Positions 11,724 through 21,553 of a stretch of DNA of 64,000 nucleotides are shown one piece after another. Each line of letters starts with the position of its first letter. The stretch's first letter is position 1. The notes under the pieces are model-generated. The model was not told the origin of the DNA and searched no databases. It saw only the letters and a program-made list of their open reading frames with translations. The stretch covers positions 230,426,082 to 230,490,081 of the forward strand of contig CM076190.1 in NCBI GenBank assembly GCA_038277395.1, in the 5' to 3' direction. The translations under genes were made by a program, and so were the position numbers. The DNA comes from Dryocosmus kuriphilus (lineage: Eukaryota > Arthropoda > Insecta > Hymenoptera > Cynipidae).

Positions 11724-11739
11724 TTAAAATAAGTAATGT

Positions 11740-11935
11740 AATATCACCTCCGAACTGGAAAAATCAGTTATGTTCTGCAGCCCCGCTAATAGTTTTGTTT
11801 GAAGCCCTAATTGAGGACCAAGTTTTTCAATATCTTCTTTGTTTAGAGAAAGCAGCGCCGGATAATCAATATACTCCTCTGCAAATAGAAGAAGCTTCAT
11901 GCTTAGTGTGTTGCTTAATTGCAAAATATTAAATG
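11740..11935 (-). pseudogene. Exon-like fragment resembling a SAM domain
   Basis: The minus strand encodes an alpha-helical stretch with FAEEYIDYPALLSL, NKEDIEKLGPQLG and LQTKLLAGLQNI, the pattern of the second half of a SAM domain (protein-protein interaction module). A GAG|GTGATA donor follows near 11742. The open frame continues upstream into GC-rich repeat DNA, which is not part of the protein. No other exon was found, so this is probably a stranded exon of a spliced gene or a transposon-carried fragment. Confidence 0.35.
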
Positions 11936-12009
11936 AGGCGATATTATTAGTGACATTTTGAGGTTGGTGTCGCAGTGCGGGGTATGCTATTCGCAAATAA
12001 CCTTGTTTA

Positions 12010-12490
12010 AAAAAAATCTGCCCGCTTCGCGGGCACATTCTCATCACGCGCTGTGCGCGCCGCGCTTCGCGCGAAGTATGAGCGCGCCTTGGACGCGCGT
12101 CTGATGGCACTCGCGCTTCGCGCTCGATAGGTTATTAACCTTTAAATTAAAGATCAAACCTTTGATCAGTGTAATTTGGTAATTTTTATCTTAATCTTTG
12201 AAACCACCTACATTTTTCTAATGAAATTATTAAATTTAAATTTTATTCAAAATTACAAAAAAAATTTTTTTACTTAAGGCTCTATCGACCTTAAGGAATA
12301 CATTCTCATCATGACACTAGCGCTTCGCGCTCGACACCTAATTTTTTTTCCATTGTAGAATGGTAAAGTTTTTTTTGTGATCTTCCAAATTTTCCCAATG
12401 CAGGATTACGATTCTTAAAATACATTCTTATAACGACACTCGCGCTTCGCGCTCGACAATTAATTTGTTTTTAAATCCATTGTAGATTAG
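12010..12490. repeat. Repeats with a GC-rich CGCTTCGCGCTCG motif
   Basis: The motif GCGCTTCGCGCTCGA occurs three times (near 12110, 12313 and 12439) in AT-rich flanks. The last two sit in ~125-bp imperfect repeats that also share CCATTGTAGA and CAATGCAGG. GC-rich islands of this kind stand out sharply from the surroundings. Confidence 0.6.
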
Positions 12491-12539
12491 TAAATTTTTT
12501 TGTGATTTTTCGAATCTTTCCAATGCAGGTTTTTGATTT

Positions 12540-12915
12540 ATAAAAGTAGAGCGATGAGTCTTATAAATAAAATTTGTAGCTTTTTCCAATGTGAACAATT
12601 CTGCTTCTTCATATTTTCTCATATCTTGCATATTTTTGCTGGAAAGTGGATATTTTTATATTTAGTAACATTTTTCTCGAATAACTCAAAAACTATGCGT
12701 CTTTACAAAAAAATTGTAGATAGCAATTTTGTAGATCTTCTTGAGCTGAATAACTTTGTTCATTATCATTTCCTTTGTATCTTGCATATTTTCGCAAGAA
12801 ATTTGAATTTTTGATTTTTTAAAACCGTTTTTTCGATTAAAACCAAAACGGTGCATTTTATCAAAAAATAGTTAAATCAAATTTTGTAGATCCTTTTGAG
12901 CTGAACTATTTTTTT
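12540..12915. repeat. Degenerate ~156-bp satellite, left block
   Basis: TTTGTAGA followed by TTGAGCTGAA and later TTGCATATTTT recurs at roughly 156-bp intervals. The same sequence type resumes at 15828 on the other side of the tRNA-like array, so the array sits inside a satellite. Confidence 0.65.
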
Positions 12916-13078
12916 TAATATTATAATTCATATAAGATGGAAACTGACATACTTCAGACAAAATTCTTTGAGTATTCAAAGGAGCTGAAAAGCAGGAAAT
13001 CTACTTTATCTAAACTCAATGATAACTCTTTTTCGATTTTTAAATAAAATCCGAAAATATACAAATTTTCTAAAAAAT

Positions 13079-13151
13079 CACTGTGGACCGGATTTGAACC
13101 GGCAACCTTCTCAATTCCAGTGAGACGCGCTACCAATTGAGCCACCACAGC
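13079..13151 (-). tRNA. tRNA-like gene, copy 1, anticodon GGA by position
   Basis: The minus strand folds as a 73-nt cloverleaf: acceptor GCTGTGG with CCACAGT, D arm GCTC/GCGC (one mismatch), anticodon stem TCTCA/TGAGA with loop CTGGAAT, five-base variable loop AGGTT, T arm GCCGG/CCGGT with loop TTCAAAT. The A box TGGCTCAATTGG fits the consensus and the B box GGTTCAAATCC has one change. A T6 run starts one base after the discriminator G. GGA would read the serine codon UCC, yet serine tRNAs have a long variable arm and this has none, so decoding is uncertain. It could be a mutated tRNA or the head of a tRNA-derived repeat. Confidence 0.75.
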
Positions 13152-13446
13152 CCACCAGTGAAAATTTTAGAACTTGTATTTACACGATCTTGATGGAAAG
13201 ATTCAGCGAAGACTGTATTACGTCAATACACATATAATCATTATTTAGATTTCAATATGGTAAATGTCTGAGTAGAATAATTAATATTATAATTCATATA
13301 AGATGGAAACTGACATACTTCAGACAAAATTCTTTGAGTATTCAAAGGAGCTGAAAAGCAGGAAATCTACTTTATCTAAACTCAATGATAACTCTTTTTC
13401 GATTTTTAAATAAAATCCGAAAATATACAAATTTTCTAAAAAAAAT

Positions 13447-13519
13447 CACTGTGGACCGGATTTGAACCGGCAACCTTCTCAATTCCAGTGAGACGCGCTA
13501 CCAATTGAGCCACCACAGC
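13447..13519 (-). tRNA. tRNA-like gene, copy 2
   Basis: Same cloverleaf and GGA loop as copy 1. The T terminator run behind it is eight bases instead of six. Confidence 0.74.
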
Positions 13520-13812
13520 CCACCAGTGAAAATTTTAGAACTTGTATTTACACGATCTTGATGGAAAGATTCAGCGAAGACTGTATTACGTCAATACACA
13601 TATAATCATTATTTAGATTTCAATATGGTAAATGTCTGAGTAGAATAATTAATATTATAATTCATATAAGATGGAAACTGACATACTTCAGACAAAATTC
13701 TTTGAGTATTCAAAGGAGCTGAAAAGCAGGAAATCTACTTTATCTAAACTCAATGATAACTCTTTTTCGATTTTTAAATAAAATCCGAAAATATACAAAT
13801 TTTCTAAAAAAT

Positions 13813-13885
13813 CACTGTGGACCGGATTTGAACCGGCAACCTTCTCAATTCCAGTGAGACGCGCTACCAATTGAGCCACCACAGC
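13813..13885 (-). tRNA. tRNA-like gene, copy 3
   Basis: Identical to copy 1 over the tRNA-like part, with the T6 terminator. Confidence 0.74.
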
Positions 13886-14178
13886 CCACCAGTGAAAATT
13901 TTAGAACTTGTATTTACACGATCTTGATGGAAAGATTCAGCGAAGACTGTATTACGTCAATACACATATAATCATTATTTAGATTTCAATATGGTAAATG
14001 TCTGAGTAGAATAATTAATATTATAATTCATATAAGATGGAAACTGACATACTTCAGACAAAATTCTTTGAGTATTCAAAGGAGCTGAAAAGCAGGAAAT
14101 CTACTTTATCTAAACTCAATGATAACTCTTTTTCGATTTTTAAATAAAATCCGAAAATATACAAATTTTCTAAAAAAT

Positions 14179-14251
14179 CACTGTGGACCGGATTTGAACC
14201 GGCAACCTTCTCAATTCCAGTGAGACGCGCTACCAATTGAGCCACCACAGC
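14179..14251 (-). tRNA. tRNA-like gene, copy 4
   Basis: Identical to copy 1 over the tRNA-like part, with the T6 terminator. Confidence 0.74.
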
Positions 14252-14544
14252 CCACCAGTGAAAATTTTAGAACTTGTATTTACACGATCTTGATGGAAAG
14301 ATTCAGCGAAGACTGTATTACGTCAATACACATATAATCATTATTTAGATTTCAATATGGTAAATGTCTGAGTAGAATAATTAATATTATAATTCATATA
14401 AGATGGAAACTGACATACTTCAGACAAAATTCTTTGAGTATTCAAAGGAGCTGAAAAGCAGGAAATCTACTTTATCTAAACTCAATGATAACTCTTTTTC
14501 GATTTTTAAATAAAATCCGAAAATATACAAATTTTCTAAAAAAT

Positions 14545-14617
14545 CACTGTGGACCGGATTTGAACCGGCAACCTTCTCAATTCCAGTGAGACGCGCTACC
14601 AATTGAGCCACCACAGC
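14545..14617 (-). tRNA. tRNA-like gene, copy 5
   Basis: Identical to copy 1 over the tRNA-like part, with the T6 terminator. Confidence 0.74.
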
Positions 14618-14912
14618 CCACCAGTGAAAATTTTAGAACTTGTATTTACACGATCTTGATGGAAAGATTCAGCGAAGACTGTATTACGTCAATACACATA
14701 TAATCATTATTTAGATTTCAATATGGTAAATGTCTGAGTAGATAATAATTAATATTATAATTCATATAAGATGGAAACTGACATACTTCAGACAAAATTC
14801 TTTGAGTATTCAAAGGAGCTGAAAAGCAGGAAATCTACTTTATCTAAACTCAATGATAACTCTTTTTCGATTTTTAAATAAAATCCGAAAATATACAAAT
14901 TTTCTAAAAAAT

Positions 14913-14985
14913 CACTGTGGACCGGATTTGAACCGGCAACCTTCTCAATTCCAGTGAGACGCGCTACCAATTGAGCCACCACAGC
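14913..14985 (-). tRNA. tRNA-like gene, copy 6
   Basis: Identical to copy 1; this unit follows the two-base insertion that makes the spacing 368. Confidence 0.74.
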
Positions 14986-15278
14986 CCACCAGTGAAAATT
15001 TTAGAACTTGTATTTACACGATCTTGATGGAAAGATTCAGCGAAGACTGTATTACGTCAATACACATATAATCATTATTTAGATTTCAATATGGTAAATG
15101 TCTGAGTAGAATAATTAATATTATAATTCATATAAGATGGAAACTGACATACTTCAGACAAAATTCTTTGAGTATTCAAAGGAGCTGAAAAGCAGGAAAT
15201 CTACTTTATCTAAACTCAATGATAACTCTTTTTCGATTTTTAAATAAAATCCGAAAATATACAAATTTTCTAAAAAAT

Positions 15279-15351
15279 CACTGTGGACCGGATTTGAACC
15301 GGCAACCTTCTCAATTCCAGTGAGACGCGCTACCAATTGAGCCACCACAGC
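15279..15351 (-). tRNA. tRNA-like gene, copy 7
   Basis: Identical to copy 1 over the tRNA-like part, with the T6 terminator. Confidence 0.74.
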
Positions 15352-15644
15352 CCACCAGTGAAAATTTTAGAACTTGTATTTACACGATCTTGATGGAAAG
15401 ATTCAGCGAAGACTGTATTACGTCAATACACATATAATCATTATTTAGATTTCAATATGGTAAATGTCTGAGTAGAATAATTAATATTATAATTCATATA
15501 AGATGGAAACTGACATACTTCAGACAAAATTCTTTGAGTATTCAAAGGAGCTGAAAAGCAGGAAATCTACTTTATCTAAACTCAATGATAACTCTTTTTC
15601 GATTTTTAAATAAAATCCGAAAATATACAAATTTTCTAAAAAAT

Positions 15645-15717
15645 CACTGTGGACCGGATTTGAACCGGCAACCTTCTCAATTCCAGTGAGACGCGCTACC
15701 AATTGAGCCACCACAGC
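15645..15717 (-). tRNA. tRNA-like gene, copy 8
   Basis: Identical to copy 1. Its unit is the truncated last one, joining the satellite at about 15827. Confidence 0.74.
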
Positions 15718-15827
15718 CCACCAGTGAAAATTTTAGAACTTGTATTTACACGATCTTGATGGAAAGATTCAGCGAAGACTGTATTACGTCAATACACATA
15801 TAATCATTATTTAGATTTCAATATGGT

Positions 15828-16390
15828 CTTATCTTGAATATTTTGGCGGGAAACCACAGTTTCTTATGTTTAATAACATTTCTTCGATTAAAAGAAAAAC
15901 CGTGCACTTTATCAAAAAAAACGGTTCAGACAAAATTTGTAGATTTTCTTAAGGTGAATAATTTGAATCATATACATATTTTATGTATTTTGCATAGTTT
16001 AGCCCAAAAATGGATTTTCTCAATTTTGCGAAAACCGTTTTTGATGGATAAAATAGTTTTCATGGATTAAAACCAAAACGGTGCATTTTATCAAAAAATG
16101 GCTGAAACAAAATTTGTAGACATTTTGAAGTTAAACAACTTTGAGTCTTACAATTTTTTCACATCTTGAATATTTTGGCGGGAAACCACAGTTTTTTATT
16201 TCTAATGACATTTTGTCGATTAAAACAAAACCCGCCCATTTTATGAAAAAACGGTTAAGACAAGATTTGTAGATTTTTTTGAGGTGAACAATTTTAGTTA
16301 TATGCATATTTTATGTATCTCGTATAGTTTAGCCGAAAAACGGATTTTTTGATTTTGTGAAAACGGTTTTTGATGGATAAAAGCATAACC
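15828..16390. repeat. Degenerate ~156-bp satellite, right block
   Basis: Continues the satellite left of the tRNA-like array, with TTGTAGA near 15936, 16115 and 16268, TTTTGGCGGGAAACCACAGT twice, and AAAACGGTGCATTTTATC. Confidence 0.65.
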
Positions 16391-16399
16391 GTTGGTCAA

Positions 16400-16680
16400 A
16401 AGTGGCTGGTTAGCGAACTCGTCCTTACTTTTTACACTGTAAAGAAGCTTGCCAAAGCGCAATCTACTCCGATTAGTCCTTCGAAAGTTATCGTGGGAAC
16501 AGACTACGACGACAACGACAACGACAACGACGACAACAACGACAGACAGACACCAACGTAAAACCATTTTTTTCGGATTCAGGGGGTCATGAAACGTCGA
16601 GATTTCATGAAATCCGCGAAAGTCAGTTTTCACATAAAACCAATACCTTCTCACTGAGATGAGAATGTAAAAAAAAGAAA
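16400..16680. repeat. Dispersed-repeat-like block with GACAAC microsatellite
   Basis: An imperfect (GACAAC)n run at about 16508-16545 followed by GGTCATGAAACGTCGAGATT. The microsatellite creates a poly-Val/poly-Asp open frame on either strand that I do not take as a gene. Confidence 0.4.
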
Positions 16681-17136
16681 TTTGTAATAGAACACGCACA
16701 GGAGTACATATATTTTTAAAAAAAGTAATAAGGAAAGGAAGCAAAAGGTGATATGAAGAATGCTGTAGCGTGCCATAACAGATCATGCCTCAAGGTGAAA
16801 AAATTTGGTTCATATACTAAAAATATAATAATCACCCTGGAACTCGTCGAACAAACAGCACAATTTTATTTGATTTAAAAATTCCACAGTATTTTCTTCC
16901 ATGGCTAATGATTTAAAATGTCAAAACACTAAAAATAATCACATCACAGAAACACTACTCACATGATTCGCTACTGATGAAAACCGACGCCAAACGACGT
17001 TTTGGCTCCAGCACTGAACGTATAGAAACATTCGTCAAACGAATTGGCTGTCCTGACCAACGCATTAGCTGCGCCGCCTATGCAGAGGATGCAGGAACCA
17101 GTGCAATGATATAGTGACCCACTAGCGCGCTACATT

Positions 17137-18010
17137 TCAAAATGGCCAAGAAGAAATAGACGTGTCAACGAACCTTTTCTCTGAGTATACAAATGGATGT
17201 AATGGACAATTGATTTTATGTATTTTGGATAACCCATATTTTAAAGGAATATGGATATCTTCTACTAATATGTCCTGAAATTTTATATTAGGACCTAGAT
17301 AACGTTTTGTCTTCCAAAAGTCCATTTTTTAAAAGTTAATTTCTTTAGGTTTTTTGCGGATTATCTTCTAGTTTTACATATGTGGTGCTATCATTTAATA
17401 TAGTGAACATTTTATTATTATAAGAATCTTTATTAAGAACAATTGTAACATTACCTTTTTCGGCATTAGTAATAAATAAATTTGCATTTGATTTGATAAA
17501 AAATTTTGTTTTTTAAATTTTTTATGCAATTTTTCTAACAACATGCGAAATTTTATGATTGTTTGGTTACTTAAAAAATTTGTTGCAGAAATAAGAACTC
17601 TGTTTCTTAACATATCACGAGCTTACAATCTTGTTTCCACTGGGTTCATCAGTATCACACTTTTTAGCAGATATTTTATTACAGGATCTAATGTCAGGTA
17701 TTTTTAACAATTTCGGTTTTTCTAATAATATATGTTTCAGATATGTCGACGAAACTTTTTTGATTCTACCCAAGGACAAAAATGATATCATTGTTCACAG
17801 ATTCGACTCGTATCATCATACACTTAAATTCACGCATGAGATCGAAAATAACAACTGTATTCGTTTTCTAAACTTTAAAGTAATTAAAAATAACAATGGT
17901 GAAATTATGACGCATTGGTACAGAAGAGATACGTATTCTGGTAGATATTTAAATTTCCTCTCTAATCTGTTATGCGTAAAACATAATCTTTACATCAGAT
18001 TACTTAAAAG
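17137..18010. pseudogene. Penelope-like element with inverted 5' part
   Basis: Two pieces of one Penelope-type RT lie head to head. On the minus strand from about 17620 to 17137 the N-terminal part is read, with ITNAEKGNVTIVLNKDSYNN and, across frameshifts, YGLSKIHKINCPLHPF. On the plus strand from about 17631 the later RT part follows: GSSVSHFLADI, the catalytic box as YVDE instead of YVDD, then IRFLNFKVIKNNNGEIMTHWY. The GIY-YIG part is missing. The arrangement, inverted 5' segment joined to sense 3' segment, is the product expected from twin-primed insertion. Stops and frameshifts make it dead. Confidence 0.8.
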
Positions 18011-18301
18011 CACAAGTCAGAGTCTGATTCGTGTACGTTTACTCCGTACAAGGGTAAGATTAGGACTGACAAGCTGGGTTGGAGCTCTACAGTATGGCTC
18101 TCCTTATCTCTAGAGATTCCCTCTAGAGAGTCCCTTATCAACCCCCCTGTTTAGGAAGAACTTAGTCTGCAAGTTTAATTATATCTAACCTTTTGAGTTT
18201 TTATGATTGGTCTTATCGGCATTTGTATTAAAGGTTGCAGGCTAGCGTCGTACGTCACAACGTTTCCTGGCGTTTGAATAAAATTCTTGTTCCAACATAT
18301 A

Positions 18302-19625
18302 CGAGGGCATACCCAAAAGAAACCGAACTGATATTGTGGGGAGCGGAGTTGTTGTAGTACCGGGTTTTTGCCGGTAGGTGCGTGTAGAGGCACTTTTCAC
18401 CAGTTAGTATGCCAACTGCTATCACTGTGTAAGGTTGCATTTGGTGTGTGTAATTTTTTTTGTGACTGTTGCTTTGCGCGCTCGTCGTTTTTTGTGATGG
18501 TTGATTTTCGTGATCAGCGTGCCAACGTGAGGTTTTGCTTCCTGCTCGGGAAAACGGGCACAGAAACTCTTCAAATGTTAAAAACAGCCTACAAGGATGA
18601 TGCTATGGGAAAAACTCAAGTGTTCGAGTGGTTTTCTCGTTTTAAAAGTGGGGAAATGTCAATTGACGACCAACCTCGCTCTGGACGTCCTTCCACGGCC
18701 CGAACCAACGAGAATGTTGAAAAAATTCGTGAAATCATCCTGGAAGATCGACGAAGGACCATCGAAGAAGTTGTGGAGAAATCTGGCGTGAGTTGGAGTT
18801 CAGTACAGAGAATTCTAAGTGAAGATTTGGGGATGAGAAGGGTGGCTGTAAAATTTGTTCCTCGACTGCTGACTGCAGAGCAAAAACAAGGCCGCGTGCA
18901 AGCATGCTCTGCTTTGAAGGAGGAATTCCAAAATGTTCCAAACTTTTTTTCCAAGGTCATAACAGGTGACGAATCGTGGTGTTATGGATACGATCCTGAA
19001 ACTAAGCAGCAGTCAAGTCAATGGAAGACTCAAAAATTCGCCTCGCCCTAAAAAAGCTCGTCAAGTGAGGTCAAACATTAAGACGATGCTCATTTGTTTT
19101 TTCGATGTGAGAGGAGTCGTCCATTCAGAATTTGTTCCACCGGGTCAGACAGTTAATCAGGCATTTTACCTGGAAGTCTTGAAAAGATTGCGCAACAGTT
19201 TACGACGGAAAAGGCCTGATTTGTGGCAGTCGGGGGACTGGTTTTTCCACCACGACAACGCCCCTGCTCACACAGCTCTTTCTGTGCGCCGATTTTTGAC
19301 CAAAAATAGCATGGCCACTGTTCCTCACCCACCCTATTCACCCGATTTAGCCCCCTGTGACTCTTTTTTATTCCCCCGAATGAAAAGGGACATGAAAGGA
19401 AAGCGTTTTGCGGACGTAGCTGAAGTGAAGAAAAAAACGACGGAGGCGCTGTCAAGCATCACAAAAGAGGAATTTAAAAAATGTTTCGAACAATGGAATA
19501 AAATATTAGATAAGTGTATTGTCTCCAATGGAGAGTAATTTGAAGGAGATTAAATGTTTTTTGTAGAAAAATCAAAATAATAACTTTGTACAAAAGTAGT
19601 TCGGTTTCTTTTGGGTAGGCCCTCG
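18302..19625 (+). mobile_element. mariner element, copy 1
   Basis: A 1324-bp element with ends CGAGGGCATACCCAAAAGAA and its complement, flanked by TA on both sides (18300-18301, 19626-19627). Nearly identical to the element at 61783-63104 but in the opposite orientation. Inserted in an env-like reading frame. Confidence 0.93.
18497..19538 (+). pseudogene. mariner transposase with one frameshift
   Basis: DD34D mariner transposase. The ATG at 18497 begins MVDFRDQ. An N-terminal helix-turn-helix pair is followed by the catalytic Asp of ITGDESW, the Asp of FHHDNAPAHT and the Asp of SPDLAPCD. All three catalytic aspartates are present. An extra A in a run near 19033 shifts the frame, which is why the protein splits into 18497-19051 and 18966-19538. 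A TAC to TAA change removes the last five residues compared with the copy at 61855-62910. Confidence 0.93.
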
Positions 19626-19899
19626 TATTTACAGTTTTATGGATACATTTGCTTATGGCTTCTAAGGCTCCAATTCTATACAAAGTTATTAATGTAAGAA
19701 AACCTATAGCTGTATATCCGGCGTAGTGTAACCAATAAGTACCTGCTTCGATCCAAATCTTAACCCTTCTGTGAGTAGCTATTGTGTTCAACATATTTTC
19801 GGTATCGTCTAGGCTAAGCCTTGCTTGTTTGAATTCCTGGCTGGTAATTTGATTCGGCAACCTAATTAATTTATCTCTAAACTTTCTAAATCTTCCCTA

Positions 19900-20060
19900 T
19901 TGTGGCTGAATTCATATGTTACATTAGTTGATGTAAAATATAATGTTGATCTCTGGTCTCTTTATTAGTCAAATTCATTCAAAAGCATTCATGCCGCATG
20001 TACAAGACGTTTCAACCGTGCATCGACGGTCTTCCTCAGTTATTTAAAAATGAGATAATA
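19900..20060 (-). repeat. Penelope-type terminal sequence with hammerhead-like core
   Basis: On the minus strand 20039-20006 reads CTGAGGA, a stem (GACCG with CGGTT around an eight-base loop), GAAAC and GTC. That is the order of the hammerhead core, CUGANGA - stem II - GAAAC, as found in Penelope terminal repeats. No coding part of that element is attached here. Confidence 0.45.
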
Positions 20061-20569
20061 CGCACATCTGTTATATATTGAGAGGCTAGGCTTTGCGAAA
20101 ATGTACTTATATATAAGTGACAGAGATAGATTCAATATGACATAATGTATAGAGTGATCTTTTTGGAGCTATGCTTAAACATGTGAATTAATTTAAGATT
20201 ATTCTTTACCTGTGCTTACATTTTAGTTTTTACATTATTCCGTACGCGGAATCTACATTTCAGGATTTGATTTTATGTAATTAAAAATTCATAAAGTGAT
20301 AATGTTCTCCATGCAGTCCGCGTACGGAGTGAGGGAAATTTTGCCAGTCGGCTGTAAAACAGATAAGCATGTTGTATTAGAGTGTGTTGGAAAACGCGGC
20401 TTTGCGTCGATACATTGCGACGTAATAACTATTCCTTCTTTCGCTTGTACACATGTGCAAGTTCGAGAGAGAGAATTTATACATATTTGATATTAAAGCG
20501 GAGTATGTATTGTTGTATAATAGTTAATTTGTAGAGTTTTTATTTTATTTATAAATAATTTACATGTGT

Positions 20570-20730
20570 TTCAAAAGTAGCTATTTGGTTATATTAATAA
20601 GACTACCCGTGTGGAAATCGCCAAGATATGCCTATTTTGATTATTGGCTCTATCCTGGTCCTAGCTTGGTATGCCCTGTTAAAAATTTCGAGTTATGGCC
20701 TAGCTTGAGTCTAGCGAGTAGAACCTTTTT
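20570..20730. repeat. Dispersed repeat end with CCCGTGT and TGGTCCTAGCTTGG
   Basis: CCCGTGTGGAAAT and TGGTCCTAGCTTGG at 20605-20680 recur, reverse-complemented, at about 28250-28325 (CCCGTGTAGAAAT, TGGTCCTAGCTTGG). It is a repeat family without visible coding capacity. Confidence 0.5.
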
Positions 20731-20845
20731 ATTCATGTACCTACATTTTTATAAACATCATTACAAGAAAACAACATACTAGCACACTCTTGTCCAAACA
20801 AAAAAAATCACGATACAATACTTATGTAGCACCTAACTTTGACAA

Positions 20846-21043
20846 CCCTATTAAAAAAATCTTCGAGGAAACCCTTGTGTTATTTTCGCACATCGTCCGC
20901 GAGGATTTTCAGAATCCTCGAGGAAATCTGCGAGCTGGTCAAATAATCCTCGCGAATTTCCTCGAAGAATTTGAAAATCCTCGCGGATGTTTTCCTCTTC
21001 CGAAAATAACACGAGTATTTCATCGAGGATTTTCTCAGTAGGG
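20846..21043. mobile_element. Small palindromic MITE
   Basis: A ~198-bp near-palindrome with ends CCCTATT and TAGGG. The arms share AAAATC(C/T)TCGA, TCGTGTTATTTTCG-type and GAAAATCCTCG segments. There is no protein; an 83-codon frame through it arises from the repeated GAGGA/TCCTC units. Confidence 0.6.
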
Positions 21044-21146
21044 AACGTATGTTTATTCCGAATTTAACCTACACTCTGGAGCAGCGTTTGGATCTCGTGA
21101 GGACCTAGTGAATTTTAAAATTCGGGATATAACCATGTGATTCCAG

Positions 21147-21276
21147 GGTCTCAAAGTATTAAAAATTAACGAAGAAGCAAAAAACAAAATTGACAAATTG
21201 GCAAAGAGTTTAAAAGAAATTGAATCATGCGTAAATGACGTTGATTTCGTTGGTGATACATCTACTTCTTCTGGTG
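21147..21276 (+). CDS. Isolated exon, coiled-coil type
   Basis: A 130-nt exon bounded by acceptor GATTCCAG and donor GTAAGT with one open frame: a Lys/Glu-rich helix (INEEAKNKIDKLAKSLKEIE) and a Ser/Thr-rich end. Its position upstream of the DUF4806-type gene and its charged helical character suggest it is an exon of a related gene, but I could not connect it in phase to any neighbour. Confidence 0.35.
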
Positions 21277-21553
21277 GTAAGTCATTTATATAGTTGTGTA
21301 GTAATATAAGTAAATAATTTAAGTAAATAATGAAATTGTTTAAATTGTCAATAATTATTACTAAAATAACCGAAACAGACAGTTTTTTTTTGTGGAGAAA
21401 GAATACCTTAATATCAATTTTAAGGTTATGTTACCATAATAAACTGCACGTCTTAAACTAGGAACTTACTTGGTGAATTTTGTTGACAGTAGATTGGTTA
21501 AGCTATCTGTTTCTGTGAGAGAAAATGTCCGGAAAAAACGTTTATGTAATCCC

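Larger units (their letters stand above)
12916..15827 (-). repeat. Tandem array of eight 366-bp units, each with a tRNA-like gene
   Basis: Eight head-to-tail copies with spacing 368, 366, 366, 366, 368, 366 and 366 bp. The copies are virtually identical; the differences I see are an A-run of eight instead of six in unit 2 and a two-base insertion between units 5 and 6. The last unit lacks about 20 bp of its end. Each contains a 73-nt tRNA-like gene on the minus strand followed by a run of T, as in RNA polymerase III genes. Such identity means recent amplification or ongoing homogenisation. Confidence 0.95.
18014..19860 (-). pseudogene. Env-like C-terminal fragment and 3' end of an LTR retroelement, split by mariner
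   Basis: A minus-strand frame from 19860 encodes a helical region, a hydrophobic membrane-spanning stretch (about residues 45-70) and a cytoplasmic tail. The frame is interrupted by the mariner at 18302-19625 and continues beyond it to a stop near 18181. A purine tract (AAACAGGGGGG, minus strand, about 18146-18156) follows, and the sequence after it may be the start of a 3' LTR. This matches the end of env in errantivirus-like gypsy elements, but the exact family is uncertain. The upstream part of env and the rest of the element are missing. Non-functional remnant. Confidence 0.5.

Noticed and set aside
12010..12130. Bacterial contamination (GC-rich block)
   Set aside because: The GC-rich words are short, repeated and embedded in the same AT-rich repeats as their neighbours.
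12954..15714. Seven identical 64-codon minus-strand frames beginning MVAQLVARLTGIEKVAGSNPV
   Set aside because: They are translations of the tRNA-like gene (the A and B boxes give AQLVAR and GSNP), a well-known false gene type; the eighth unit loses the frame through two extra A.
12916..15827. CRISPR array
   Set aside because: The whole 366-bp unit is repeated without variable spacers and the DNA is eukaryotic.
16298..16786. 162-codon minus-strand frame with a long Val run
   Set aside because: The Val run comes from a GACAAC-type microsatellite; there is no domain and no splice context.
18616..19455. Several minus-strand frames opposite the mariner transposase, and their mirror images at 61880-62791
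   Set aside because: Shadows of the conserved transposase sequence; identical in both mariner copies only because the DNA is.
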